A stretch of 64,000 nucleotides of DNA, from positions 170,878,975 to 170,942,974 of the forward strand of contig NC_080572.1 in the NCBI RefSeq assembly GCF_030247185.1. The letters are read 5' to 3'. The DNA is from Malaya genurostris. Its lineage: Eukaryota > Arthropoda > Insecta > Diptera > Culicidae. The position numbers and the translations under genes were made by a program. The notes beneath the pieces are model-generated. The model did not search any database and was not told where the DNA came from. It saw nothing but the letters and a program-made list of their open reading frames with translations. The stretch's first letter is position 1, and each line of letters begins with the position of its first letter. Below are positions 1-13,000 of this stretch, piece by piece.

Positions 1-22
1 GAACATCGGCAAAAAGGATCTT

Positions 23-548
23 TTAGGAAAGAAAGGATCTTGTCCAACTGTTTCTAATATACATACTACTGTGGACAAAAAATAATAATAGTAAAACTTT
101 GTTCATAATTTCAAATTCAAAATCTATTTCGTCTCCCTCAAAGTAATCCCCCCGGCCCCAATACACTTGTGTCAACGTTTTATTTTTTTTCCAATCCTCG
201 AAACAGTTGTTAAAGTCAATTTCCGGAATAGCCTTCAATGCGCGTAGCGATTCACGTTTGATTTCTTCAAAACGGCCTTCCCCGGAGCGGTCGTATGAGT
301 TTGCTGAATAGCCAGAAATCACACGGAGCTAAATCAGATGAATACGGTGGTTGTGGAACAATATTGGTTGATAATTTTGGCTTTTTTCGCGCAAATGACG
401 CATAACACTCAAATAATATGCCTTGTTCACAGTTTGGCCGGTTTTGACTTGCTTCGACGTGGTTCGTCGTCAACGCGGTCTCGACCTTCTTCGAACAACT
501 TGTACCAATCATAAATACCAGAAAGTCTTGGTACCTGGCATCATTCAA
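23..548 (-). pseudogene. mariner transposase relic, C-terminal part
   Basis: Two frames on the minus strand together resemble the C-terminal half of a mariner DD34D transposase. The block around 350-270 reads like the third-aspartate motif (PQPPYSSDLAPCDFWLF). The block from about 290 down to 100 reads like the tail that ends GDYFEGDEIDF. A frameshift near 280-300 separates them and the first two catalytic aspartates are not readable, so the enzyme is dead. The family looks close to the mariner at 10290-11216, which keeps only the N-terminal half. The left end lies near the window edge and no terminal repeat was identified. Confidence 0.8.
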
Positions 549-935
549 GCTGTCGTTAGGTTATGCGAAAGGCCAGAGAATTAACTAACCGTTTGTATTT
601 CTTTTTCCTGGACCTTTGCTTGTAGAAAATGATGTTTTTAATGCATGGTTTAAATCCAGAACTTAAAACAATAAAACAGAAAGGATGTGTACAGTAAAAG
701 CAACTGATATTATGATGAGTTGTACATTATCCGATATACATCATAATTATTCAAATTGCAGGTTATGAATCAATGATGTACTAAAGGATTTTCATTACGT
801 TCTTGCCATTTCAGAAACCAAATCAAACTGGAAAACTCAGGAGGAAAGGATCGAACGTGATTTAGGGATAGATTGAATTTAAATTTAAACATCACCAGCA
901 AAGTACAAACTTAACGGTTACTGAAAACTGTCACG
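549..935. other. upstream region / 5' UTR of the palmitoyltransferase gene
   Basis: No coding potential seen. This stretch should hold the 5' UTR and perhaps the core promoter of the gene starting at 936, but no convincing TATA box or initiator was found, and an upstream untranslated exon outside the window cannot be excluded. Confidence 0.4.
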
Positions 936-1093
936 ATGCCACCAAGTCAGAAGGTCACAAAGAAATGGGAAATTTTTGCTGGACGAAACAAGTTTTATTG
1001 CGATGGGTACCTAATGACGGCTCCCAATTCCGGTGTCTTTTACTTCACCGTTGTGCTCATCACCGGAACCAGCGGTCTATTTTTCGCGGTCGA
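936..1093 (+). CDS. app: app exon 1 (start codon, first membrane segment)
   Basis: Starts with MPPSQKVTKKWEIFAGRNKF, a basic cytoplasmic N-terminus typical of this DHHC subgroup, followed by a hydrophobic segment. It ends two bases into a codon at a GTAAGTG donor (1094). The codon completes as Asp on joining exon 2, giving FFAVDCPFL as expected for the family. The ATG at 936 is the first one in frame with this block. Confidence 0.88.
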
Positions 1094-4000
1094 GTAAGTG
1101 CTATAAAGTAAATTATTTATTTATGTGAACAACCCCGTAACATGTATCATTTTCAGCTGTCCGTTTTTGGCAGAACGGATAACACCGGCTATTCCGATCA
1201 TTGGAGGCATCCTGTTTGTGTTCACGATGAGTTCACTTTTTCGCACCTCATTCAGCGATCCGGGAATTATTCCACGCGCCTCCCAAGATGAGGCTGCTTA
1301 CATCGAAAAACAGATTGAAGTGCCGAACTCACTGAACAGCCCGACATATCGGCCGCCACCGCGAACGAAAGAGGTCTTCGTCAAAGGTCAAACTGTGAAG
1401 CTCAAGTATTGCTTCACGTGCAAAATATTTCGACCGCCTCGTGCATCACACTGTAGTCTATGTGATAATTGCGTTGATCGCTTTGATCACCATTGCCCTT
1501 GGGTAAGTGGTTTTGAACCAATTAGGAAAATAATCGATTTGTATATTTATTTGTATGTTTTTTTTTGTAGGTGGGCAACTGTGTGGGAAAACGGAACTAT
1601 CGTTTTTTCTATATGTTTATAGTCTCTCTCGCGTTCTTAGCAGTATTCATTTTTTCTTGTACAACAACGCATATAGTTTTGTGTAAGTCAACGATTTCAG
1701 CTTGTTAATTTATAGAAATAGATTTGAATGTGTTGAATATGTTTTTCTATTCCCCAGTGTTCAAAGATGAGGATCAGTTTTTTGACATTGTCAAAAAGAC
1801 TCCGTTTAGTGTGATAATAGCGATAATTTGTTTCTGCTCGGTGTGGTCGGTGATAGGACTCGCCGGGTTCCATACCTACCTAACTACCAGTGATCAGACA
1901 ACGAATGAAGATGTAAACCCCTCTATTTCTTACATATCTGAAAATGATAATGCTCTGTTTGCCTGATTTCACAGATAAAAGGTTCTTTTACTTCGAAAGG
2001 CGGCCAGCAAACGATCAATCCCTACTCTCAAGGAAATATTTGCCTAAATTGTTTCCACATTCTTTGCGGACCAATAACTCCATCGCTAATCGATAGGTAG
2101 GTAAAGTGGTAAAGCATCATTCAATTACCTATTTTCATTATGATTGTGCTCAGGAGGGGAGTCGTGACTGATGAATATCGAACACAGATGCAACCTCCGG
2201 ACAAATACAATAATGCACCAGTTCCGCCACTGGTCGTTATGCAACCAGGATTAGAATCAATAAACAAATCGTATAACTTAGAGGTAAGTGCAAAGTTTCA
2301 GTGTGCCAGAATGTACACAGACTGTTTTGCCCTTTTGGTATAACAGAAAAATGGTTGATAGGGACAGAGAGCCGAAAACATACAGGAAATATAAAACGGT
2401 AACAACACAACCGGTCGAGGAATTTAGTGGGATGTTTTTAATGTTGGACTGACCTCTCTAGCAGCAACATATGGGACCGACAGCTTTGATATTTTTTGTT
2501 GAACAAAAACACCAACTGACTTGTAAGATCCGCGATCAAACCCATGATTATTATTAAAAATTCGTGGTGGGAGGCATAGTGATTCTTCTTTAGAGCCTCT
2601 TTCTTTCGTTATCTTGTTTTCGACGCTTTTATAACCAGTCCGATACGCCTCGAAACTCGAAGGGGCTCGAGAGTGTCCCATGTACTACACCTACCTAGGG
2701 GCTAAAAGAACTTTTTTTTTAATCAGTCAATGTATTTTTGAGAAATCGAAATGAGCTCCAATTCGGAGTTTTTGTTTACAATTCCTGGTACTTCCGGAAT
2801 CTGAAACTGGGGACAGATATAGCTGAGCAACTTGGAACAATCTGCTTGATACAGCAAGAGACCCAAACGCTATGGTATGTACAATCTGATCTAGGGGTGG
2901 AAGCTAAACATCGTCTCGTCGTCTCTTGTATCTTATCTTCCAAACGTTGATGCTAACTTTAATCCTGCTGGCTTCAGCTTTCAGTATTCTTTGTTTTTTT
3001 TTGGTTTCCAAAGAAAATCGTATATTATGCAGTACCGAGTACCGCAGCTTCGAGAATCGATAATGACAGAAACAAACAATGATTGTTACCTGTTGGTGCT
3101 CATATATATACTAGCTTTGGTTTCCAAAGAGGTTCTAAAGAGTAATAACTTTGATTTATCATATTTTAGACTCTATATATCAATTTTAACAGATTTTCTT
3201 TTTTAAGGATAGAAAATCGACTTAATTTTCATGCAAAAGATATTTTGTTTTCGCCTTGTCGTAGGGACGTTGGTATTGATACTCTCTTTTGTTGAAGTGA
3301 AAGACGAAAATGTTGAGGCTGTCAGATTGTATTCTTTTATTGACAATACGTTCCAATTTTAGACTCTGCTCAATATTCTCGAACGACGCGCATCACCCGA
3401 ATTATCGTCGTATTGATGACAGTCGGTGGTGTCCGTGAGAACGATCTTGTCAAATTCAGCATCCTAAGTTGCATAGGAAAAGGTGTCAATTTTAGTCCTT
3501 AATCCTCGCACGTAAAAGTGTAGTGTATTAAATACAGTTAACGAATTTGTTCGGTACTGAGAATTCTAGTACCACGGATTGGAGCTTTGCTTCCGCCGTT
3601 TTTTTTTTTCAAAATTAAAAGCTTGATTGCGAAAAAGTGCATACAGATGTATTATTCAAAGTACTTTTTCCTATCTTCCCGGTAATTTTCGGATCCCGGC
3701 GTCCTCTTTTGACGCTATCCATGAAGCAATCAATTTTTCCAACTCTTCAAAGGATTGAAAATGTTGATCTGTCAGGCCGTGTGCCATCGAACGGAATACG
3801 TGGAAGTCAGAAGGGGCGACATCTTGGGAATACGGCGAGTGGGGCAAGACTTCCCATTTCAGCGTTTCCAGGTACTTTTTGACCACTTTTGCAACGTGAG
3901 GCCGAGCATTGTCGTGTTGGAGGATGACTTTGTCATGTCGCTCTTGATATTGTGGCCGCTTTTCTTTTAGTGCGCGACTAAGGCGCATCAGTTGCGTTCG

Positions 4001-7000
4001 ATAGCGATCTTCTGTGATGGTTTCACCCGGTTTTAAGAGCTCGTAGTGAATCACACCAAGCTGATCCGACCAAAATACAAATCAACACCTTAGCGCCGTA
4101 AATATTCGGTTTTGCATTCGACGAAGTAGCATGCTCGGGCTTTCCCCATGATTTTCTGCGTTTAGGATTATCGTATCGAACCCACTTTTCATCACCGGTT
4201 ACGATTCGGTGTAACAACAGCTTACGATTTTGTTGTTGAAGCAGTTGCTCACATACAAATAGACGGCGCTCGAGGTCCCTCGGTTTCAACTCGTACGGCA
4301 CCCAGTTTCCATCTTTCTGAATCATTGACGTGAGACGTTTTGAAATGGCTTGCTGACTCACTCCCAACGATTCGGCAAGCTCTTCTTGGGTTTGGCACGA
4401 ATCTTCATCAAGCAATGCTTCTAGTTGTTCATCTTTGAAGGTATTTTCTCTTCCACCACCATGTTTGTTTTCGACATAGAAAACGTTGAAACCATTCCCG
4501 ACACGTTCTTTTACTCAGAGCGGCATCACCGTAAGTTTCTGAGAGCATTCGATGCGCTTCAACTGCATTTTTTCGAATTGTAACAGATGAGTAAAACTTC
4601 CCGCAAATGGCGAGAATTGGGCACATTAAACAGACATTTTCGAGCGTGAATAATACGAAAACAAGAAGAATCATCTATGTGTTTTGACCAGCCTCAGCAT
4701 GTACAGCCACCTGTCGAAAAACGGCGGAAGTAAAGTTGTACACCTGATACTTTATCTTCAAACTTTATGTCAGGAGCTCAGAAAACCACAAAACCTTCTA
4801 TCGTTATAGATCGATTTCAACGTGTACAGGAGAATTATCATTATTTTTTTTTTTTGCAGAATGAAAACTCAAATGCTGGTGTATTCAGACAGCGCAGCTA
4901 CGATAACTTACAGAATGGTAAGTCACCATCCATCAAATCATCACTTAGCAGTATCAATAATCTAACTAATCTGAATGTGACTAATTCAAACCATCTTAAT
5001 ACTAGCAATAATAGTAGCCAAATCAAAAATGTCCAATTATCGCAATCTCCATCACAGTACAATAATCTCTCATTGTCTTATGTAAATCATTCACAAAAAC
5101 CGCAACCGAAACTGTATCATTCCGCGACATGCAATGTGTCCTTATCAAACTTCATGCCAACTCACAACACTCCTATGCTTAATAATGATCCAAAAACCAA
5201 CTACCAACCGACCCCACGTTGTCTGCAACCGCAACACCATCTGGCGGCAGCACCGATACCAACGAATTTTAAGTATTTTGCTCCGCAGTCCAAGTACAAT
5301 ACGTACAGCGAAAGTCAGAATCAACTGGTCCCGCAAACTTCTACAGAAATGCTACAAAATCACCAATCTAATGACGCACAGCAAGTACTTCAGCATCAAC
5401 AGCAGCAGCAACAAATCAATATCAACATCAATTTGACTCTCCCAAGGTATCCGTATCATAAAAATCGCGCCATAGGTAGAAAATCTCCTCAAGACCTGCA
5501 ACTACACGACCAATCTAGCAAATTGTTTTACTCAAACCATGCTCCTTACTATAGCCATTCTAGCACGAACAGCCTAAACACTAGCTGTGGTGCACCATCG
5601 AACAATAACTTGCTAGTGCTTTCCGATTCTTCATCCTCTTCGACTACTACAATTTCTTCAACGACTTCCACTAGCTCGTCGATGGAACAATCACTGATGT
5701 TGCCATCGGGATCGTCGTCTTATCTCAATAGTTACGACACGATATCTGAGCAGCTTCCAACAAACTCCCTTCCACATACATGCCCCGGAAGTCCCCGGGT
5801 GCAGTGTGCTAGCCCTAGCTGCAGTGAATTGGATCCGATGTTACAGAAAACAAAACAAACGCATCACAAAAATTACAAGCTTTATAAACATAAATATCAA
5901 CAACAACAGCAACAGACAGTGCACAGCTCTATTGCGAATGCTATATCGCCCCAGTCATCCTTTAGCCAGTTCAGTCCAAGTTTTTGGAGTGCCAACAGCA
6001 ATAGAAGCAGTGTCATTAGCACCGGAACACTCGGTTCTATTGGCTTTGCTGCCGTTGGCAATGGAAGTGTTAATGGTGGCGGAGGAGATTGCAACGGTAG
6101 CATTCTCAGCGGTGGAAATTATCAGAATTATGGCGGCGTCGGGGTAATCGGCAGTAACGGTAGCAGTCCCTACGCACAGCGCCGTGCTGATAAACAGCGG
6201 TTTTCCAACGTGTACGACTATAAATTCAACAATTTCGATCTAAACTCAATACACGAAGACGCTACGAACGAAACATAACACATATTGCATTTTTAGTTTT
6301 GTAATTTTTTATAAGCCTTGAAGAGAGTGTGCAAGCAAACTGAATTAGACTCAGTTTGGGCTTTGTTTTTCGCATGCGCTCTGCTTTAGCTTCGGAGGGT
6401 ACACAGTTATTGGCATTCATGGTTGATTGAAGTGGTTGTAGCAGAGATATTCCGTGAAAATCTTACATTGTACAATTTTAGTGTCTCCCTTATTTCGAAC
6501 TATTGTACAAACTTGTATTTAGTGCAGATTTATTCGTTTTTTTATGGCAACACAGTTTAAAATTACACTATTCAATCAAAACACCAGAAGGCTTATTTGT
6601 TGAATTTTTAGACAAATTCTAACTAGGGAGGGGTTTTAGAAAGAAATTTAATGACACTTTTTATATCACATTACTCTATCAGTTCAATTTGAAATTCTAT
6701 ACTACTTCTATCTTTAGTTCTATGTCTATTTTTCCCTCTTTTCATTTCAATAGAATTCGCGAAAGTATTACTCAATCAGTGTATTTGAATTTCGTTTAGT
6801 TTTTTTACTGTTTTTGGCAATGATTTTCAACCTGAGATAACATGAAACAAGCTAAAGTACAGTTCATAAGTTGTGGCAACTTTGGTATCACCTCGTCCGA
6901 TTTGAGAACGACTCATTTCACAAAGAAGCGCGTTGCATTAAAATCAGTTATCAAAGAATTGAATGGATTTAATATAAGAAGAAATTATCGACACTTACTA

Positions 7001-10000
7001 TCCGAGTACATGCGAAGATAAATGTACGCCCTATCATCAGCGAAATCAAAATTAAATGTGGAATTCAAATGACATGTTCTTGTAAAAGAACGAATTAAAA
7101 TCAAATAAAGACAGATTTAACATATCACTCAATAATTCCTGTGGATAACTAAAAAACCATCTTTTTTGTCAAAAATCGATTTTATTAGTCTATGTAATCT
7201 CTATCAAGAGCAATACAATCCTTCCAACGCTTCTCTAACCTCTCGATGTCGATGTCAAAATAGGCTTCACATTCAGTAGTTGTGAAATGAGTTTCGTTTT
7301 TTTTATATCAGCGAATTTCCAGATCTGAACTATACGGTGGATGAGCAAGCAATTCGAAGTGTAATTCGTTCATTTTAACCAACATTTCCATCGACTTGTG
7401 AATCGGTGCATTGTCTTATACAAAACAGTGATTTTTGCTTCGGCATATGAGGTCGTTTTCATTGAATTTTGCATTCAAACGATCTAACAACACTATGTAG
7501 TATATGCTACTGATTCTTTTTTCTTCAAGATAGTCGATAAATGTGCATCCCGAAAGCCTTAACCTTTTCATAACAACTGTCAGCTGTGCTTTTGGATGCT
7601 ACGGACGTGGTTCACCGGCTGTAGTCCACTCAGATGATGATCGCTTTGTTTGCGAAGTGAAGTGGTGGATCCATGTTTCATCCATTATAAAATATAGACG
7701 CATAAAATCTGATTGGATAAATACTGATCTGAATCATCATACGTTATTATTGAGTTATGAGTGAGTAAACGTGGCGCCCACTCTGAAAACTTTTCTAATG
7801 GACAAATGTCCATGCACAATTGTAAACACACTGTTTTCTAATATCTTTAGGGCCTCAGCTATCTCGCGCAAATCTATGATCAGATATTACCAATTTGTGG
7901 ACTTTTATATGTTCTCTGGAGTACTTACCATTAGACGACCAGAACATTCACTATCATCGGTGTCTGTACGAGACGTTAAAATACAGCAAACCAATAACAA
8001 ATAGTTCTTTACGATGAAGCAGAGTACGGAAAACACTTGCAGAGCATGTACAGTATTGTTTTCATCAAGAAACAATGATAAATTCATGTTTTTTAAACTA
8101 TTCGTAACGATCCACCTTGCTCGCTGCGCGCCTCTTCTTCTTGCACCAGTCGGATTAGATTCAAGAACCATTTCCACTGGGCTGTCGTCCGACATCTTTA
8201 TGACATGTCCAGTCCATCGTAGACGTCCGATTTTAGCTGTCCGTACGATACATCGTACCTAGTACGGTTACAGCAGTGCTATTCACGGCAGACCTTATAT
8301 TCCTCCAGCCGTCTTCAAGAGTCGCCGCGCCAAGCTGCTCTTTCGTTGGTAGCACTAGCTTCAGTTGGTGCGCGTATTCCTCTGCAGTACGAACGCTACG
8401 TAGCTGCTCGAGATTGAGTCCCGGCGTTCCTGTGCGACGAGTGTTGCACCGTCGATAGTTTTGAGCGCATGCAAACCGCGACAAGGTAGTGGTCAGAATC
8501 AATGTTGACACTGCGGTAAGTGCGGATATTGATGACGTTGGAGAAGAATCGCTCGTCGATGAGAACGTGGTCGTATATGTTGTGTTTGTGTATAAGATAT
8601 GAAGGGGGAACAAGGTGCTTCGAACTACCATTCCTCGGGAGGCTGCAAAGTTTACGCATCATTGATCGTTTTCGTTTGTTACCGCGTGCAGGCTCTTCAG
8701 CCCGATCACAGGCATGTACATTGCCTTCCGGCCTACCTGACCATTCATGTCGCCGATGACGAGTTTTACACCCCGTAGTGGACAGCTGTCGTAGATTCAT
8801 TCCAGCTGCGCGTAAAATGCTTCCTTCTCATCATCGGGTCTCGTCTCATGTGGGCAGTGCTCATTGATGATGCTATAATTGAAGAAACGGCCCTTGATCT
8901 TCAATACGCACATCCTGTCACTGATTGGCTGCCACCCAATCACGCGCTGACGCATCTTGCCCAACACTATAAATCCCGTTCCTAAAACGCTGGTTGTGCC
9001 ACAGCTCTAGTAGAAGATAGTCGCTCGATGCCCACTTTCCGTCCAACAAAGTTCCTGCAGTGCTACGATATCGAAGCCGCGAATTTGAAGCTCATCATGC
9101 AGCATTCGATCGTATCCTAGAAAGCCAAGCGTTTTGCAGTTCCATGTGCCAAGCTTCCAATCGTAGTCCTTGGTTCGTCGCGTAGGTCTTTGCCGATTAT
9201 TCCGAGTCGTATTTCTTTCTTGATTGTGCGTAACATGTGTTTTAGGGGCGGCTTGTTAGGCCTGCACCAACTTCCTATCTCGCCGGAAGGCCATCATGTC
9301 AGCACTGTTTAAAATCCCACACTGACACAAGGACGGTAATCAGCCACTCCTAACATGGAGAACAGACGCTGTTTCGAGCCGCCCCAACATGGGGAACAGA
9401 CGCTCGGGTAGGCTCGCTCTCTGTACAGAGAAGGCATATTGTATTTTATTTCTAGTGTCTTTTTAATTAAACTGATGGTCATAATCCAATGAAACTCAAT
9501 TTTCGAGGAGATTTCACAGAAAACTCTACCACTAGTTGCTCGAGATTTGCGAAAAGTATCAGTACTGGAAAAGAAAAAGTTGTAGTTAGGGAATCGGTTT
9601 TTCTTTAAAAGTGCCTATCTTGCAATTATGGACATAATTACCTATCTTAGGACAAAATTTCATTTCATAAAAGTAGGTTTTAAATTTTTATAATCGAATT
9701 TACTCGAAAAAATTTGACTAGGTGCTAGGTTCGAGTTGATGTGCAATTATTCAATGCATGGGACATTCAAAATAATTAATTAATGAGTTAATTTAAATTT
9801 GCTTCGTAACATAAAATTAAGAAGCACTGTAATAATAATTTAAACATGTGTGGAATTTTCGATTATTAATAGTATACGCGGCACGTCATCCTCTCACAAA
9901 TTGGGCTTAATATTTAATTCTAAGGCGGTTACTACTTTCCGTTTACTTCAGTTTTCGATACAAAAACACTGGAAAAAATTCAGTTTAAATAAGAAAATGT

Positions 10001-13000
10001 TTTGATTGAATAACCTGTTTTCCCTAAAAGTGCCCATCTTGCAATGTTCAACCAAACAAATTTTGTGAATATACTTTTTTGTAGGATTTTACATTTTTCG
10101 ACTATCACCATTTCGTAAAATGGGCAGAAAAGATTGGACCATTTTCAATAGACAGACAAGATCAGTTGAATAAAACAATGCATACAACGTTGTAACAAAA
10201 TCTACCCAAAGTTTGGCTTTTTGTGACAAAATCTACATATCTAAAAAGTTTCATTAAAATATGAGAGGGTTCTACGTCAATAGTAAATACGAGGTCTGTT
10301 CAAAAAGTTCCCGGAATTTTTTATTTGCGCGCGTCTGGAGAGTCCGGTGGTAAAATTTTTTTTTTATTGTGTTGGTACATATGTCCCTCATGTATGGTGA
10401 AATTTTCAGCTGTATTCATTGTTTACATTCTGTCTTGTAGCGGCTGGAGTAGACGTGTTTTTTTGAGCTTGGCGATTTTTGTCTTGGTGACGTTGGGTGC
10501 TTCCACGTGGACGATTGTGCTTTTGTTTCGACATCATAACCGTACACCCATGTTTCATCACCAGTTATGACCCTTTCAAGTAAATTTGGATCGTCGTTTA
10601 ACAGCTCCTGAGCGATGGCAATGCGTTTGTTTTTTTGATCAAAATTCAGCAGTTTTGGAACGAATTTTGCTGCCACTCGTTTCATGCCCAAAACATTTGA
10701 AAAAATATGATGGCATGAGCCAACTAATATGCCAACTTCATCAGCAACTTCTCTAATAGTGATTCGGCGATCATCCATAATCATTTTTTCCACTTTTCCC
10801 ACATTTTCATCGATTATTGACGTGCTGAGTCGACCGGAGCGTTCGTCGTCTTCAACGTCTTCGCGGCCATCTTGGAAACGCTTATACCACTCGTAAACAC
10901 TTGTTTTTTTCATAGCAGACTCACCGTAGGCTCTCTGTAACATTTCGCACACTTGGTTACACTTTATTTCATTTTTCACGCATAATTTAATACAAATTCT
11001 TCAATTCTTCCATTGTTTAAACTAACAAAAATCGCCGAGCTCAAAAAAACACGTCTACACCAGCCGCTACAAGACAGAATGTAAACAATGAATACAGCTG
11101 AAAATTTCACTATACATTAGGGACATATGTACCAACACAGTAAAAAAAAATTTGACCACCGGACTCTCCTGACGCGCGCAATTAAAAAAATCCGGGAACT
11201 TTTTGAACAGACCTCGTATATTACTCGTGTAACGGTCACTTCAAGCGTCAGTAACCTTGTTAGTTATTCAAACGTTTAATTTATTCGAAAAATAGAAGAT
11301 TGATGCTTTCTATTGAAACTAATATTCATGCGTATAAGGGACAATGACAACAGAATTTTAATGATAAGAAAGCTAAACTTTGAGTTATTTGATATCTGAA
11401 CGCAAAAAATACCTGTTTATCACGAAACCACGCACTTTAAATGAAAAATTGATTTCCGATCTGGTATTGATGATATTTTGGACACTGTTGGATAACTTGA
11501 GCGGCCTTTATGTGCCACAATCTCTTCATCTCTGTCGCATCCCGAGTTACCTTGCCAGATCATGAGTTTTCTGTTGAATTTAACGATAAAACTTACTAGA
11601 GATGTCTCCTCAACCAATCGTTTTATAGAATTTTTACCCTGGAAACTGTGCATAATCTATCCTCACGTACGTTTTCGATTAAAATCGACCCAATGATACC
11701 GTCAGCCCACCAACTTGACCAGATAGTCATTTTGCGAAGTCTACGCGAAGTTTGCGAAGTGTATTTTTCATGGAACGCCAATTTCCGTAACAAAATTTAA
11801 TGAATCAAATGTATTGCTCTGTTGTTGAAAAACAACTATTGTCAAAATCATTCCTAATATTTGTTTTGAGCTTTTAGGTACCAGTTTTTATTTGTGTTGC
11901 ATAGAAACTTATTTGTGTCTGTGAAATTTTTGATTTTCGAAAATAACATTTCGGATTTTAGAAACAAACAAATGAAAATACTACGACGAATGAAAACAAT
12001 GAACGAAACCTGTTCAGAGGCCATTGCCGCTAGAAAACATTACGTAACAGAAATAGAGCTTATTCCGGTTTCATAAATTGCACTTTGTTTAAGTTTTCAA
12101 AGATTTATAGATTGGAATGCCATTACAACTGTTGATAATTATTAATTGATATTTACAATGAGAAAAAAAGAAACATACCTGGAAGAACAGTTTAGTTTGT
12201 TGGTGTTAACGATGAAAGGTGCTCATTATGTTCATCCAGCACTCCATAATCCAGGTCATCGTGCGTTTTTTTCGACTGCGAATTGATTCTAAAATTGATG
12301 AAGTTAGGTAGGATAGCTACCTTCGATCTTCGAGTTCGGCATTATCGAACTAAACAGAGTCGGTTCGATACTGATTCTTGTTTTGTGCTTAAATGGTCAT
12401 AAATTGACAAGCGGAATTCGAACGAAATCTGTGAACTATGCTAATGGCTTGAAAAACAGAGAGAGTTATACATTGTTCGTTATTAATTGAAATTTAGACC
12501 TGCCTTTTTTCTAAAATATATGCTTACACTTACTCGAATCGATGCTTAGAAATATTTCCAACCAGTGCAATTGAAGATCTGTTTGAAATTGGTTTTGCTC
12601 TGTATGTTCAAAATCTGACCACTGTTTGTACGGTTTTTGGAATTCGCATTCTATATAGAAATCGCATCTCTATATAGAAATAACGTTGTAGTCCTACGTC
12701 AAAAAAATCAGCAGATGGACCACCCAGTACTATCTCGTATAAGAGACAATGACAACAGAATGTACTGAATTATGGAAGTAATACAGAGTTTTTAATACAT
12801 AATACTGATTCGATAATTAGTTTTCGATCCTCGAAGCATTGCTAGATCAATTCAAAATGTACTCATTAAAGCTTCTGCACTTAAAGAAATTTACTAAAGG
12901 CTGGAAAACAATCCAAGATTTTTCATTTTGTTCCATCTAGCTTTTTAGATTGTTGAATTAAAAACGGATAATGCACAACACCTATGTTGCCATACTGATT

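Noticed and set aside
5145..6147. Overlapping frames on both strands within app exon 7
   Set aside because: Shadows of the low-complexity long tail; the in-phase frame with the upstream exons is the real one.
11967..12076. Alternative app terminal exon
   Set aside because: Joining from the donor at 4918 gives a stop after four codons because the phase does not match.
12200..12305. Short minus-strand exon ending in LSSLTPTN
   Set aside because: Thirty codons with one acceptor-like site and no recognisable homology; insufficient support.
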